This document shows positions 54,659-62,628 of a stretch of 64,000 bases of DNA, piece after piece; positions within the stretch are counted from its first letter, which is position 1; every line of letters starts with the position of its first letter. The position numbers and the translations under genes are program-made. Under the pieces are notes generated by a model. It did not search any database. It saw only the letters and a program-made list of their open reading frames with translations, and was not told the origin of the DNA. The DNA is taken from positions 372,001-436,000 of the forward strand of contig QOZR01000001.1 in assembly GCA_003576685.1 (NCBI GenBank), written 5' to 3'. This DNA comes from Virgifigura deserti (lineage in GTDB: Bacteria > Pseudomonadota > Alphaproteobacteria > Dongiales > Dongiaceae).

Positions 54659-54722
54659 CCCGCGTCGCTTGGCCGGAGGCGCCGGTTCTCCGGGCTCGCG
54701 CCGAAGATGCCGACGTCGGTGG

Positions 54723-54758
54723 GGCGGCGTATGCTCAAAAAATAGGCATTGCGCCGCC
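54723..54758 (-). terminator. Hairpin directly after the aminotransferase gene
   Basis: GGCGGCG with ATGC pairs, with a small bulge, against GCAT with CGCCGCC around an A-rich loop (plus strand). It begins at the aminotransferase stop and separates that gene from the glnB promoter. A classical T-tail is absent, so its strength is uncertain. Confidence 0.5.
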
Positions 54759-55943
54759 TTATCGGGCATCGCCCCGATCGGCGAGCCAAGCCTCGAGTCG
54801 TTCCAGGGCGGTGGTGATATTCTCGAGGCTGTTGGCGTAGGAGATGCGCAGATAGCCCTCTCCCTGCCGGCCGAAGCTGGAGCCGGCGAGGGTGGCGATA
54901 CCTGCCTCCTCGAGCAGCCGCTGCTCCAGCGCCTTGGCCGACAGGCCGGTGCCGCCGATATTGGGGAAGGCATAGAAGGCACCGCCTGGCTCGCCGCAGC
55001 GAAGCCCGGTAAGCCGGTTCAGAGCCGGGACGACATGGCGCCGCCGCTCGTCGAACGCGGCGATCATTCGGGCGACTGAATCCTGCGGCCCGGTGAGGGC
55101 GGCGATACCGGCGAACTGGGCCGCCGCATTGACGCAGGAATGCGAGTTCACGGCAAGCCGGCTTGCCCCTTCGATCAGCTCCGCCGGCCAGACACCGTAG
55201 CCGAGCCGCCATCCCGTCATCGCATAGCTCTTGCTCCACCCCTCGAGCAGGATGACCCGGTCCCGCAGCGCCTCGTACCCGAGCAGGCTGGCATGGCTCC
55301 GGTCGCCATAGACGAGTCGGCTATAGATCTCGTCGCTGAGAACCGCGACCTGGGGGTGCTGAAGAAGGCCGGCCGCCAGGCGGTCGATCTCCGCCCGCGG
55401 CGTGACGGCGCCGGTCGGATTGGCGGGGCTGTTCAGAATGATGAGCCGCGTCCGAGGCGTGATCCGCTCCAGCACCGCCTCGGCGCTGAAAGCGAACCCG
55501 TCCGCTTCGCGAAGCGGGATCGGCACCGGCTCGGCGCCGACGAAACGGATCGCCGAGGCGTAGATTGGAAAGCCCGGGTCGGGGTAGAGGATTTCGATGC
55601 CCGGCTCGCCGAACATCAGCACGGCGAAGAACAGCGTCACCTTGCCCCCCGGCACGATGAGCACATGGCCGGGATCGACATCGACGCCGTGGCGTCGGTG
55701 GAGGTCGACCGTCACGGCTTCGCGCAGCGTGGCGATGCCCTCCGCAGGCGTGTAGCCGTGATGTCCGTCGCGCAGGGCCTTGCAGGCCGCCTCGACGATA
55801 TGCGGCGCCGTCTGGAAGTCAGGCTGACCGATGCCGAGATTGATGATGCTTTTGCCGCTCGCCTCGAGCGCCTTCGCCCGGGCGAGCACCTCGAAGGCGG
55901 ATTCGGTGCCAAGCTGCGCCATGCCGCGCGCCCGCGTGACCAT
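54759..55943 (-). CDS. Class I/II pyridoxal-phosphate aminotransferase
   Basis: The 394-residue enzyme has LNSPANPTGAV (substrate carboxylate contact), SDEIYSRLVYGD and the Schiff-base lysine in EGWSKSYAMTGWRLGY. These place it among AspC/AlaA-like aminotransferases of fold type I. The amino acid pair is not readable. The start at ATG 55943 leaves a short N-terminal leader before MAQLGTESAF. It is not part of the glnBA unit, being separated by a hairpin and the sigma-54 promoter. Confidence 0.87.
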   Translation of the reverse strand: MVTRARGMAQLGTESAFEVLARAKALEASGKSIINLGIGQPDFQTAPHIVEAACKALRDGHHGYTPAEGIATLREAVTVDLHRRHGVDVDPGHVLIVPGGKVTLFFAVLMFGEPGIEILYPDPGFPIYASAIRFVGAEPVPIPLREADGFAFSAEAVLERITPRTRLIILNSPANPTGAVTPRAEIDRLAAGLLQHPQVAVLSDEIYSRLVYGDRSHASLLGYEALRDRVILLEGWSKSYAMTGWRLGYGVWPAELIEGASRLAVNSHSCVNAAAQFAGIAALTGPQDSVARMIAAFDERRRHVVPALNRLTGLRCGEPGGAFYAFPNIGGTGLSAKALEQRLLEEAGIATLAGSSFGRQGEGYLRISYANSLENITTALERLEAWLADRGDAR

Positions 55944-56085
55944 GCTCGTCTCCCGTTGAGTTGCGCCGCCGACAGGCGGTCCGGCCGACCTTATCCGATG
56001 GGTTGTCAGGCCGAAAGATGTCACGCGCGTCACGGCCGCAGGCCTTGACGGAAAGAGGGCTAAGAGCTACACACACGGCCTCGAT

Positions 56086-56163
56086 GGCGGGTGTAGCTCA
56101 GGTGGTTAGAGCGCCAGATTGTGGATCTGGATGTCGTGGGTTCAAGTCCCATCACTCGCCCCA
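56086..56163 (+). tRNA. tRNA-His (anticodon GTG)
   Basis: The cloverleaf closes fully. The acceptor GCGGGTG pairs with CACTCGC, the anticodon stem CCAGA/TCTGG encloses TTGTGGA with anticodon GTG, and the T-arm has GTTCAAGT. The extra G(-1) opposite C73 that marks tRNA-His is present, and CCA is encoded. Confidence 0.96.
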
Positions 56164-56368
56164 ATCATTCACTGTCCTCGTCTCGTTCAGGCTCTACCGG
56201 AAGCAATCCGCCATCCGATAACCTGCACACTGCCGCGCGTCATGGCGCGGATCGCACATACCCTCGCACGGTGTGTGAGAAATCTTGAGCAGTGGCTTGT
56301 AACCACGGACGAGAAGCGGGATATTCAAGCTGCCCAGTTCCGCAAATAAAGCTCGAGAGGCATCGGCG

Positions 56369-56899
56369 ATGGGGGAGGTCCGATATCTGATCCGGGAGCA
56401 TATCCCGGCGTTGCGCCGCTATGCCCGCGCTCTTCTGCGGGATCGTGACCAGGCTGACGACCTCGTTCAGGACTGTCTGGTCCGCGCCATTAATGCAGCG
56501 GACCAGTGGGAGCCTGGAACTAATCTGCGGGCATGGCTGTTCGCTATCTTGCACAACGTATATGTGAGTGATCGTCGGAAGCTCGCACGGCGTCCGCGGC
56601 ACGTCACCGTCGATAGCGAGGAGCCGCGGTTGGAATATCTCCCCAACCAAGTGAAAAGCGTCGAACTCGGCGAACTGGAGAGGGCGATCCGATCGCTTCC
56701 GGAACAGCAGCGCATTACCGTTCTGTTGGTCGGTCTGCAGGGGATGGATTACAAGGAGGTCGCTGAAATCACGGGGGTTCCGCTCGGCACCGTTCGTTCG
56801 CGGCTTTCGCGGGCGCGCGAGGCGCTTCAACGCATTCTCAACGACACGCAGACAGCGTCCTCTGGAGAACTTCATGTCACCAAGAAGGAAGTTTCCTAG
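56369..56899 (+). CDS. ECF-type RNA polymerase sigma factor
   Basis: The 176-residue protein has only regions sigma-2 (RYARALLRDRDQADDLVQD, about 18-36) and sigma-4 (MDYKEVAEITGVPLGTVRSRLSRAR, about 127-151), the ECF layout. It directs RNA polymerase to a stress or envelope regulon. Its 3' end overlaps the small putative anti-sigma gene by 26 bases, the usual sign of a sigma/anti-sigma pair. No phyR or nepR gene is adjacent, so it need not be the general-stress EcfG itself. Confidence 0.88.
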   Translation: MGEVRYLIREHIPALRRYARALLRDRDQADDLVQDCLVRAINAADQWEPGTNLRAWLFAILHNVYVSDRRKLARRPRHVTVDSEEPRLEYLPNQVKSVELGELERAIRSLPEQQRITVLLVGLQGMDYKEVAEITGVPLGTVRSRLSRAREALQRILNDTQTASSGELHVTKKEVS

Positions 56900-57104
56900 C
56901 GAAGAGGCGCTGCAAGCATATCTTCAGGGACGTCTCAGCGCCGCGCATCGCCAGGAGATCGAAGCCGCGGCAGCCGAGGACCCAGAGCTCTCAGCTTGGA
57001 TTGAGGCATGCGCGGCGCAGAATCGTGGGATGCACATGCTCTATGACGGCATCCTCAACGAGCCGATCCCGGAGAACCTTCTTCGCGTTTTCGATCAAGA
57101 ATGA
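56874..57104 (+). CDS. Putative short anti-sigma factor, 76 residues
   Basis: The protein resembles the cytoplasmic N-terminal part of membrane anti-sigma factors of alphaproteobacteria: SEEALQAYLQGRLSAAHRQEIE, then YDGILNEPIPENLL, which matches the usual 'DEPIPxxL' end of that domain. In normal relatives a transmembrane helix and periplasmic domain follow. Here the protein stops 8 residues later. It has no zinc-binding H-x3-C-x2-C motif. It may be a soluble anti-sigma factor or a degraded one. Confidence 0.68.
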   Translation: MSPRRKFPSEEALQAYLQGRLSAAHRQEIEAAAAEDPELSAWIEACAAQNRGMHMLYDGILNEPIPENLLRVFDQE

Positions 57105-57225
57105 TCACCAACCGGCAGTGACGGCGACGCGTTCGGCAACCAATCGGGACACCGGCGGGACGGAAGCGCTGGCCGATGCCGGGGGCAGCAGGTAGAATGC
57201 TGCAGCGGTATCTGAAGGCATCGGC

Positions 57226-57624
57226 ATGGACTACGAAGCCGTCCTGTTCGCGAATGAAGCGTTCTATCGCGCTTTTGCTAGCCGTGACCTGGAGGCGATG
57301 CAGGCGCTCTGGGCAAGCCACCGGCCGGTCGCCTGCGTGCATCCCGGCTGGGGCGTACTTACCGATCGCGACGCGATCATCGAAAGCTGGCGCGGAATTC
57401 TGGCCAGCGCCAACGCGCCCGAGATTTCCTGCCGGGAGGCGCGTGCTTTTCTCATCGGCGATGTCGCGTTCGTCATCTGCTTCGAGGCGATCGACGGTGG
57501 TTTCCTGATCGCGACCAACATCTTTGCGCGTGAAGACGGCAGGTGGAAGATCGTCCACCACCAAGCCGGGCCGACGGCCGAGCAGCCGGAGGATGGGGGC
57601 GAGCCGGAGGCCGTGGTTCATTGA
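57226..57624 (+). CDS. SnoaL-like / NTF2-fold protein
   Basis: The 132-residue protein has the NTF2-like alpha+beta barrel pattern of DUF4440/SnoaL proteins: EAFYRAFASRDLEAMQALWA, then HPGWGVLTDRDAIIESW, and a final GRWKIVHHQAG. Such small barrels bind or isomerise small molecules, but most members are uncharacterised. ATG 57226 starts at the first helix. The NnrE/NnrD gene starts 67 bases after its stop. Confidence 0.8.
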   Translation: MDYEAVLFANEAFYRAFASRDLEAMQALWASHRPVACVHPGWGVLTDRDAIIESWRGILASANAPEISCREARAFLIGDVAFVICFEAIDGGFLIATNIFAREDGRWKIVHHQAGPTAEQPEDGGEPEAVVH

Positions 57625-57691
57625 ACGAACGCGTGCGCAGCGCGTCCGCTGGTGCTGGGCTGCGGCACCGGCAACGGAAAGGGCAGAGAGC

Positions 57692-59185
57692 GTGACCATT
57701 CTGCCGTCCCGAGGGGGGGCGGAGTTGCTTACCATCAACGAGATGGCGCGCGCCGACTCACTCACGATCGCCTCGGGCACGAGCGGTGCGGCGCTGATGG
57801 AGGCTGCCGGCGGCGCCGTAGCGACGGAAATCATGGCGCGCTGGCAGCGCTGTTCGGTGGTAGTGCTCTGCGGCCCGGGAAACAATGGCGGTGACGGCTT
57901 CGTTGCCGCTTGTCGACTGCGCGACGCCGGCTGGCCCGTCAAGCTGGTCCTGCTCGGCAGTCGGGAGCGGCTCGCCGGGGATGCGGCGCAGGCGGCGGCG
58001 CGCTGGCACGGCCCGATCGCTCTTCCTTCGGAGGAGGCGCTTGACGGCGTCGCGCTGGTGGTGGATGCCCTGTTCGGCGCCGGCCTCACCCGTCCGCTCG
58101 ACGGCACCGCGCGACACTTGGTCGAAACCGTCAAGTCCCGTCGTGATCTGACTTGCATTGCGGTCGACGTGCCGAGCGGCGTTCATGGCGACACGGGCCA
58201 GGTTCTCGGCGCCGCGATCCCGGCGGCCCTGACCGTCACCTTCTTTCGCCGGAAGCCGGGTCACCTCCTGCTGCCGGGGCGAAGCTTCGCCGGTACCGTC
58301 GTCGTGGCCGATATCGGGATATCGCCCACGGTGATCGAGACCATTCGGCCCCGGATTCAGGAGAACCGGCCGGACCTGTGGCTTGACCGCTATCCGTGGC
58401 CGCGGATCGAGGATCACAAGTACCGCCGCGGTCACGCCGTAATCGTCGGCGGTGCGACAATGACCGGCGCGGCGCGGCTGGCAGCGCGCGCCGCTCGGCG
58501 GGTCGGAGCCGGGCTCGTGACGATCGCCTGTCCGCCGGAAGCGCTCGCCGTCTATGCCGGCGATATGCCCGGGCTCCTGACGAGAAGCATTGCCGATGAC
58601 GCGGCGTTCGGCGGGCTGATTGCGGACGAGCGGAAGAATGTCGTCCTCGTCGGCCCGGGGACGGGCGTGGGTGGCATGGCCCGGGATCGTGCACTCGCGG
58701 CGCTTCGCGCCGGTAAGGCGTGTGTCCTGGATGCCGACGCCCTGACCGCATTCGAAACGGACCGCGACCGGCTTTTTCGGGCGATCCGGTCGCCCTGTCT
58801 GATGACGCCGCATGAAGGCGAGTTTGAGCGCCTGTTCCCGTCGGCGAGCCGGGCAGGGGGCAAGGTGGAGCGCGCGCGCGCGGCGGCGCGGGAGAGCGGT
58901 GCGGCCCTGCTTCTGAAGGGAGCCGATACCGTGATCTCCCATCCGGACGGCCGCGCCCTGATCAACAGCAACGCGCCACCCAACCTGGCCACTGCCGGCA
59001 CCGGGGACATTCTGGCGGGGTTCGCCCTGGGCCTGTTCGCGCAGGGCATGGCGCCGTTCGACGCTGCGGCGGCGGCGGCCTGGTTGCAAGGGGCCGCCGC
59101 GGAGAGTTTCGGGCCGGGATTGATCGCCGAAGATCTTCCCGATCTCCTCCCGACGGTCCTACGTCGGTTGAAGTCTTCGCTCTAG
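57692..59185 (+). CDS. nnr: Bifunctional NAD(P)H-hydrate epimerase / ADP-dependent dehydratase
   Basis: The 497-residue protein joins two repair enzymes. The N-terminal NnrE/YjeF-N domain (about residues 20-215) has GPGNNGGDGFVAA. The C-terminal NnrD carbohydrate-kinase-like domain (about 225-490) has the catalytic Asp in TAGTGDILAGF. They restore NADH and NADPH from their damaged hydrates. GTG 57692, after GGGCAGAGAG, is preferred because the epimerase domain starts shortly after; the open frame to 57524 overlaps the previous gene. Confidence 0.91.
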   Translation: MTILPSRGGAELLTINEMARADSLTIASGTSGAALMEAAGGAVATEIMARWQRCSVVVLCGPGNNGGDGFVAACRLRDAGWPVKLVLLGSRERLAGDAAQAAARWHGPIALPSEEALDGVALVVDALFGAGLTRPLDGTARHLVETVKSRRDLTCIAVDVPSGVHGDTGQVLGAAIPAALTVTFFRRKPGHLLLPGRSFAGTVVVADIGISPTVIETIRPRIQENRPDLWLDRYPWPRIEDHKYRRGHAVIVGGATMTGAARLAARAARRVGAGLVTIACPPEALAVYAGDMPGLLTRSIADDAAFGGLIADERKNVVLVGPGTGVGGMARDRALAALRAGKACVLDADALTAFETDRDRLFRAIRSPCLMTPHEGEFERLFPSASRAGGKVERARAAARESGAALLLKGADTVISHPDGRALINSNAPPNLATAGTGDILAGFALGLFAQGMAPFDAAAAAAWLQGAAAESFGPGLIAEDLPDLLPTVLRRLKSSL

Positions 59186-59435
59186 AACCGTGTGCAACGG
59201 CCTGTAAACCGCCCGTCAGTTGCGTCAACGGAACGTTAATAATCATCTGGCATTCTCGACAATATTCGTCGCCCGACCCGATCCGCCGGCGTGAGCGACC
59301 GACAAAAGCGGCAGTCACGCGCTCCGGCATGAAAAAATCGAAATCCGGCGTGCAGGGGGCTGCCTCCTTTAATCATTTTTAAGATTCTCAGGCAAAGACT
59401 GGTGCCGTGGTCGCAGTGGTCAGGAGGATAGCGCC

Positions 59436-59792
59436 ATGGTAACGCGGGGGCTGAAAATCGTCGGTTGGTTTGCCAAGGAAGAGCGGCGTGATCGTGATGA
59501 GGAAGTTCTGCCGGGAGCTGTATTTCGAAAGGTTCGCCCGGACAATCTGATCGAAACGGCGAAAGTACTGTCGGTGACGAAGGATGGCTACGGCATTCCG
59601 CATGTCCGTTACGACCTGACCTTCGAGGGCCCGACGCATTTCAGCTTTGGTGAGGGCGAGCGGCTGCTGTCCGTGGCCTCCTTCACCGAACGCTTCCCCG
59701 AGCGGGTTACCGAGGGCGCTTCCGGGGGCGCATCGGAGAAGGTCTCCGAACGTTTTTCCGGTCGAGTTCCCGTGGAGGCGGCCGGCCGCTGA
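59436..59792 (+). CDS. Hypothetical protein, 118 residues
   Basis: I do not recognise a family. The first 85 residues look compact and beta-rich (VLSVTKDGYGIPHVRYDL, FEGPTHFSFGEGERLL). The rest is a charged tail with a loose repeat, ERFPERV then SERFSGRV. ATG 59436 follows GGAGGATAGCGCC. The gene is alone, after a 250-base empty stretch (59186-59435). A hairpin overlaps its stop. Confidence 0.6.
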   Translation: MVTRGLKIVGWFAKEERRDRDEEVLPGAVFRKVRPDNLIETAKVLSVTKDGYGIPHVRYDLTFEGPTHFSFGEGERLLSVASFTERFPERVTEGASGGASEKVSERFSGRVPVEAAGR

Positions 59793-59818
59793 AAGGCGAT
59801 CGCGCCGCCTTTCAGCGG
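59786..59818 (+). terminator. Hairpin at the end of the 118-residue gene
   Basis: A perfect 13-base stem (59786-59798 with 59806-59818) closes a 7-base loop and includes the stop codon. No T-tract follows, so it may act mainly on RNA stability. Confidence 0.6.
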
Positions 59819-59931
59819 TCACTTGAACCGGCATCCGCATTTTCGGGGGGAAGCCGGCGAGGGGGGTGCTCCTCTCTTTCGTGATGGACGGGCTGACGCT
59901 AGGTTAGACGTGGGAGGTACTCCGTCGCGCC

Positions 59932-62310
59932 ATGACATCGTCAGCTCCTGTCGAAGTGGTTCCGGCCACGGCCATTGAAGACCGACGCGCCTGCCTAAGC
60001 GCGCTCGAGCGCAAGGTCCTGTGGCTGTCCACCTGGATGATCCACAACGCCAACCATCTGCGGCCCAATCGCGATGGTTTGAAGGTCGGAGGTCATCAGG
60101 CGTCCAGCGCGTCGCTGGTGACCTTGATGACGGCGCTCTATTTCGATGTCCTGCGGCCCCAGGACCGCGTCGCCGTAAAGCCCCATGCGAGCCCGGTCTA
60201 TCACGCCATCCAGTATCTGCTCGGCCACCAGCCGCGCGAGAAGCTGGAGGCGTTCCGCGGGCTGGGCGGCGCGCAATCCTACCCGTCGCGGACCAAGGAC
60301 AGCGACGACGTCGACTTCTCGACCGGCTCCGTCGGTCTCGGCGTCGCCATGACCAGCTTCGCCGCTCTGGTGCAGGACTATGTTCACCTTAAGAAGCTGA
60401 TCCAGACCGCCCAGCCTCCCGGGCGCCCGTTGGGCCGCATGATCGCCTTGGTGGGCGATGCCGAGCTCGACGAAGGCAACATCCACGAGGCGATGCTGGA
60501 AGGCTGGAAGCATGATCTGCGTAATATCTGGTGGGTCATCGACTACAACCGCCAGAGCCTGGACAGCGTCGTGTCGGACCGGCTGTTCAACCGGATTGAT
60601 CTGCTGTTCCAGGCGATGGGATGGCGGGTCGTCACCCTCAAATACGGCAAGCGCCTGGAGGCCGCCTTCGCGCGGCCGGGCGGCGAGGCGCTGCGCCAAT
60701 GGATCGACGATTGCCCGAACTCGCTCTATTCGGCGCTGACCTACCGCGGCGGTGCCGGGTGGCGGGAGCATCTCAGCCGCGATCTGGCCGGCGTGGCGGG
60801 AATCAAGGCGCTACTCGACGAGCATGACGACGATGCCCTGCAGCGGCTCATGGTCAATTTGGCAGGCCACGATCTCGACTCCGTCCTCGAGGCGTTCCAC
60901 GCCGTCGACTCCGACGAGCCGGTCTGCTTCATCGCTTACACGGTCAAGGGCTACGGCCTGCCGTTCGCCGGTCATAAGGACAACCATGCCGGCCTGATGA
61001 ACCCGGAGCAGATGGCCGTGTTCCAGCGCGCCATGGGGGTGCCGGAAGGTGCCGAGTGGGATCGGTTCGCCGGCCTCGACCGGCCGGCCGCCGAGCTGGA
61101 GCGGGTCGTTGCCTCGGTCCCGTTCGTCCGGGACGGCGCGCGGCGGCATGCCACGCCTCCGATCGAGGTGCCGGCGGAGATCCCCACGCCGTCGGGAAGG
61201 CAGTTTTCCACCCAGGAGGCCTTCGGGCGCATCCTGAACGACATCGCCCGCGGGGACGATGCATTCGCGGCGCGCATCGTGACCGCGTCGCCGGACGTGA
61301 CCGTATCGACGAATCTGGGCGGTTGGGTCAATCAACGCGGTATCTTCGACCGCCACCGCCGCGAAGATGTGTTCCGCGAGCAGAAGGTCGTATCGGCCCA
61401 GCGCTGGTCGATGTCGCCGGAGGGGCAGCATATCGAGCTCGGCATCGCCGAGCACAACCTGTTTATCCTGCTGGCTGCGCTTGGCTTGGCCGGCCCGTTG
61501 TTCGGTGCGCGCCTGCTGCCCATGGGAACGTTGTACGACCCGTTCGTGATGCGCGGTCTCGATGCCCTCAATTACGCGCTCTATCAGGATGCGCGGTTCA
61601 TTGTCGTCGGCACGCCGGCCGGCGTCACCCTGGCGCCCGAGGGCGGCGCCCACCAGTCTCTGGTCACCCCACTGATCGGCATGGGGCTGCCCGGACTTGC
61701 GAGCTTCGAGCCCGCTTTCGGTGACGAGCTGGCCTCGATTCTCGGCTGGGGCTTTCGCCACATCCAGGCCGAGGATGGCGGCTCGATCTATCTGCGCCTG
61801 TCGACTCGATCGGTCGAACAGCCCCAAAGGCGACTGACGTCGGCAATGCGGGAGGCGGTCGTCGCCGGCGGGTACTGGCTCACCCCGCCGGGTCCGGGAG
61901 CATCGCTGGCGATTGTCTATGCTGGAGCCGTGGCACCGGAGGCGATCGAGGCGCACCGCCAGATCCTGGAAGATGTTCCCGATGCCGGGCTGCTCGCGGT
62001 CACCTCCGCCGATCGCCTGTATGCGGGGTGGCTGGCCGCTCAGCAGGCGCGGGCGGCCGGCGACCGGGGCGCCGAAGCGCCGGTCGAACGGCTTCTCCAC
62101 GCACTCGCGCCCGATGCGGCCCTGGTCACTGTGGTGGACGGCCATCCCGCAACGCTCGGCTGGCTGGGATCGGTCGCGCAGCATCGGGTCCAGGCGCTTG
62201 GCGTCGACCGATTCGGTCAGTCCGGCGACATTCCCGACCTCTATCGCACCTACAGGCTCGACGCCGACGCGATTCTCGATGCCGCGGCGAGCGCCTGCCT
62301 CGGGCGCTGA
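59932..62310 (+). CDS. AceE-like / transketolase-family thiamine diphosphate enzyme
   Basis: The 792-residue protein has the three-domain transketolase order of homodimeric pyruvate dehydrogenase E1. The ThDP motif is in LVGDAELDEGNIHEAM with the trailing ...VIDYN about 30 residues later. The pyrimidine domain holds HIELGIAEHNLFILLAALG with the conserved Glu. It is about 95 residues shorter than AceE. No E2 or E3 gene is next to it, so it may serve a remote complex or act alone on another 2-oxo acid or ketose. ATG 59932 begins shortly before RRACLSALERKVLWL. Confidence 0.82.
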   Translation: MTSSAPVEVVPATAIEDRRACLSALERKVLWLSTWMIHNANHLRPNRDGLKVGGHQASSASLVTLMTALYFDVLRPQDRVAVKPHASPVYHAIQYLLGHQPREKLEAFRGLGGAQSYPSRTKDSDDVDFSTGSVGLGVAMTSFAALVQDYVHLKKLIQTAQPPGRPLGRMIALVGDAELDEGNIHEAMLEGWKHDLRNIWWVIDYNRQSLDSVVSDRLFNRIDLLFQAMGWRVVTLKYGKRLEAAFARPGGEALRQWIDDCPNSLYSALTYRGGAGWREHLSRDLAGVAGIKALLDEHDDDALQRLMVNLAGHDLDSVLEAFHAVDSDEPVCFIAYTVKGYGLPFAGHKDNHAGLMNPEQMAVFQRAMGVPEGAEWDRFAGLDRPAAELERVVASVPFVRDGARRHATPPIEVPAEIPTPSGRQFSTQEAFGRILNDIARGDDAFAARIVTASPDVTVSTNLGGWVNQRGIFDRHRREDVFREQKVVSAQRWSMSPEGQHIELGIAEHNLFILLAALGLAGPLFGARLLPMGTLYDPFVMRGLDALNYALYQDARFIVVGTPAGVTLAPEGGAHQSLVTPLIGMGLPGLASFEPAFGDELASILGWGFRHIQAEDGGSIYLRLSTRSVEQPQRRLTSAMREAVVAGGYWLTPPGPGASLAIVYAGAVAPEAIEAHRQILEDVPDAGLLAVTSADRLYAGWLAAQQARAAGDRGAEAPVERLLHALAPDAALVTVVDGHPATLGWLGSVAQHRVQALGVDRFGQSGDIPDLYRTYRLDADAILDAAASACLGR

Positions 62311-62451
62311 GCGGCTGGAACGGGGGCGTTCGCCCACAGGTTCCCTGGGCGTTTTCCGGGCGTTTTCCTATTGTGCCCGCGTCGTCAGTGCTGTACACCG
62401 CGCCTTTAGCCACCCGGATTCGTCCCGGCGGCGCCCGGGCAGGCGTTGGGG

Positions 62452-62537
62452 GCGGGCGTGGCGGAACTGGTAGACGCGCCAGATTTAGGTTCTGGTGACC
62501 AAAAGTCGTGGGGGTTCAAGTCCCTCCGCCCGCACCA
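62452..62537 (+). tRNA. tRNA-Leu (anticodon TAG)
   Basis: The 86-base gene has the acceptor GCGGGCG/CGCCCGC, the anticodon stem CCAGA/TCTGG around TTTAGGT (anticodon TAG), the long variable arm typical of class II tRNAs, the T-loop TTCAAGT and an encoded CCA. It directly precedes tig, as in many alphaproteobacteria. Confidence 0.96.
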
Positions 62538-62628
62538 AGGATCCGGTCCGGCGCAACCGAGCCATTTTTCCGGCGCGGCTTTCGCATTCACGCCCTTTTC
62601 TGCAAGCTTTCAAACGGATTAGTTTTCC

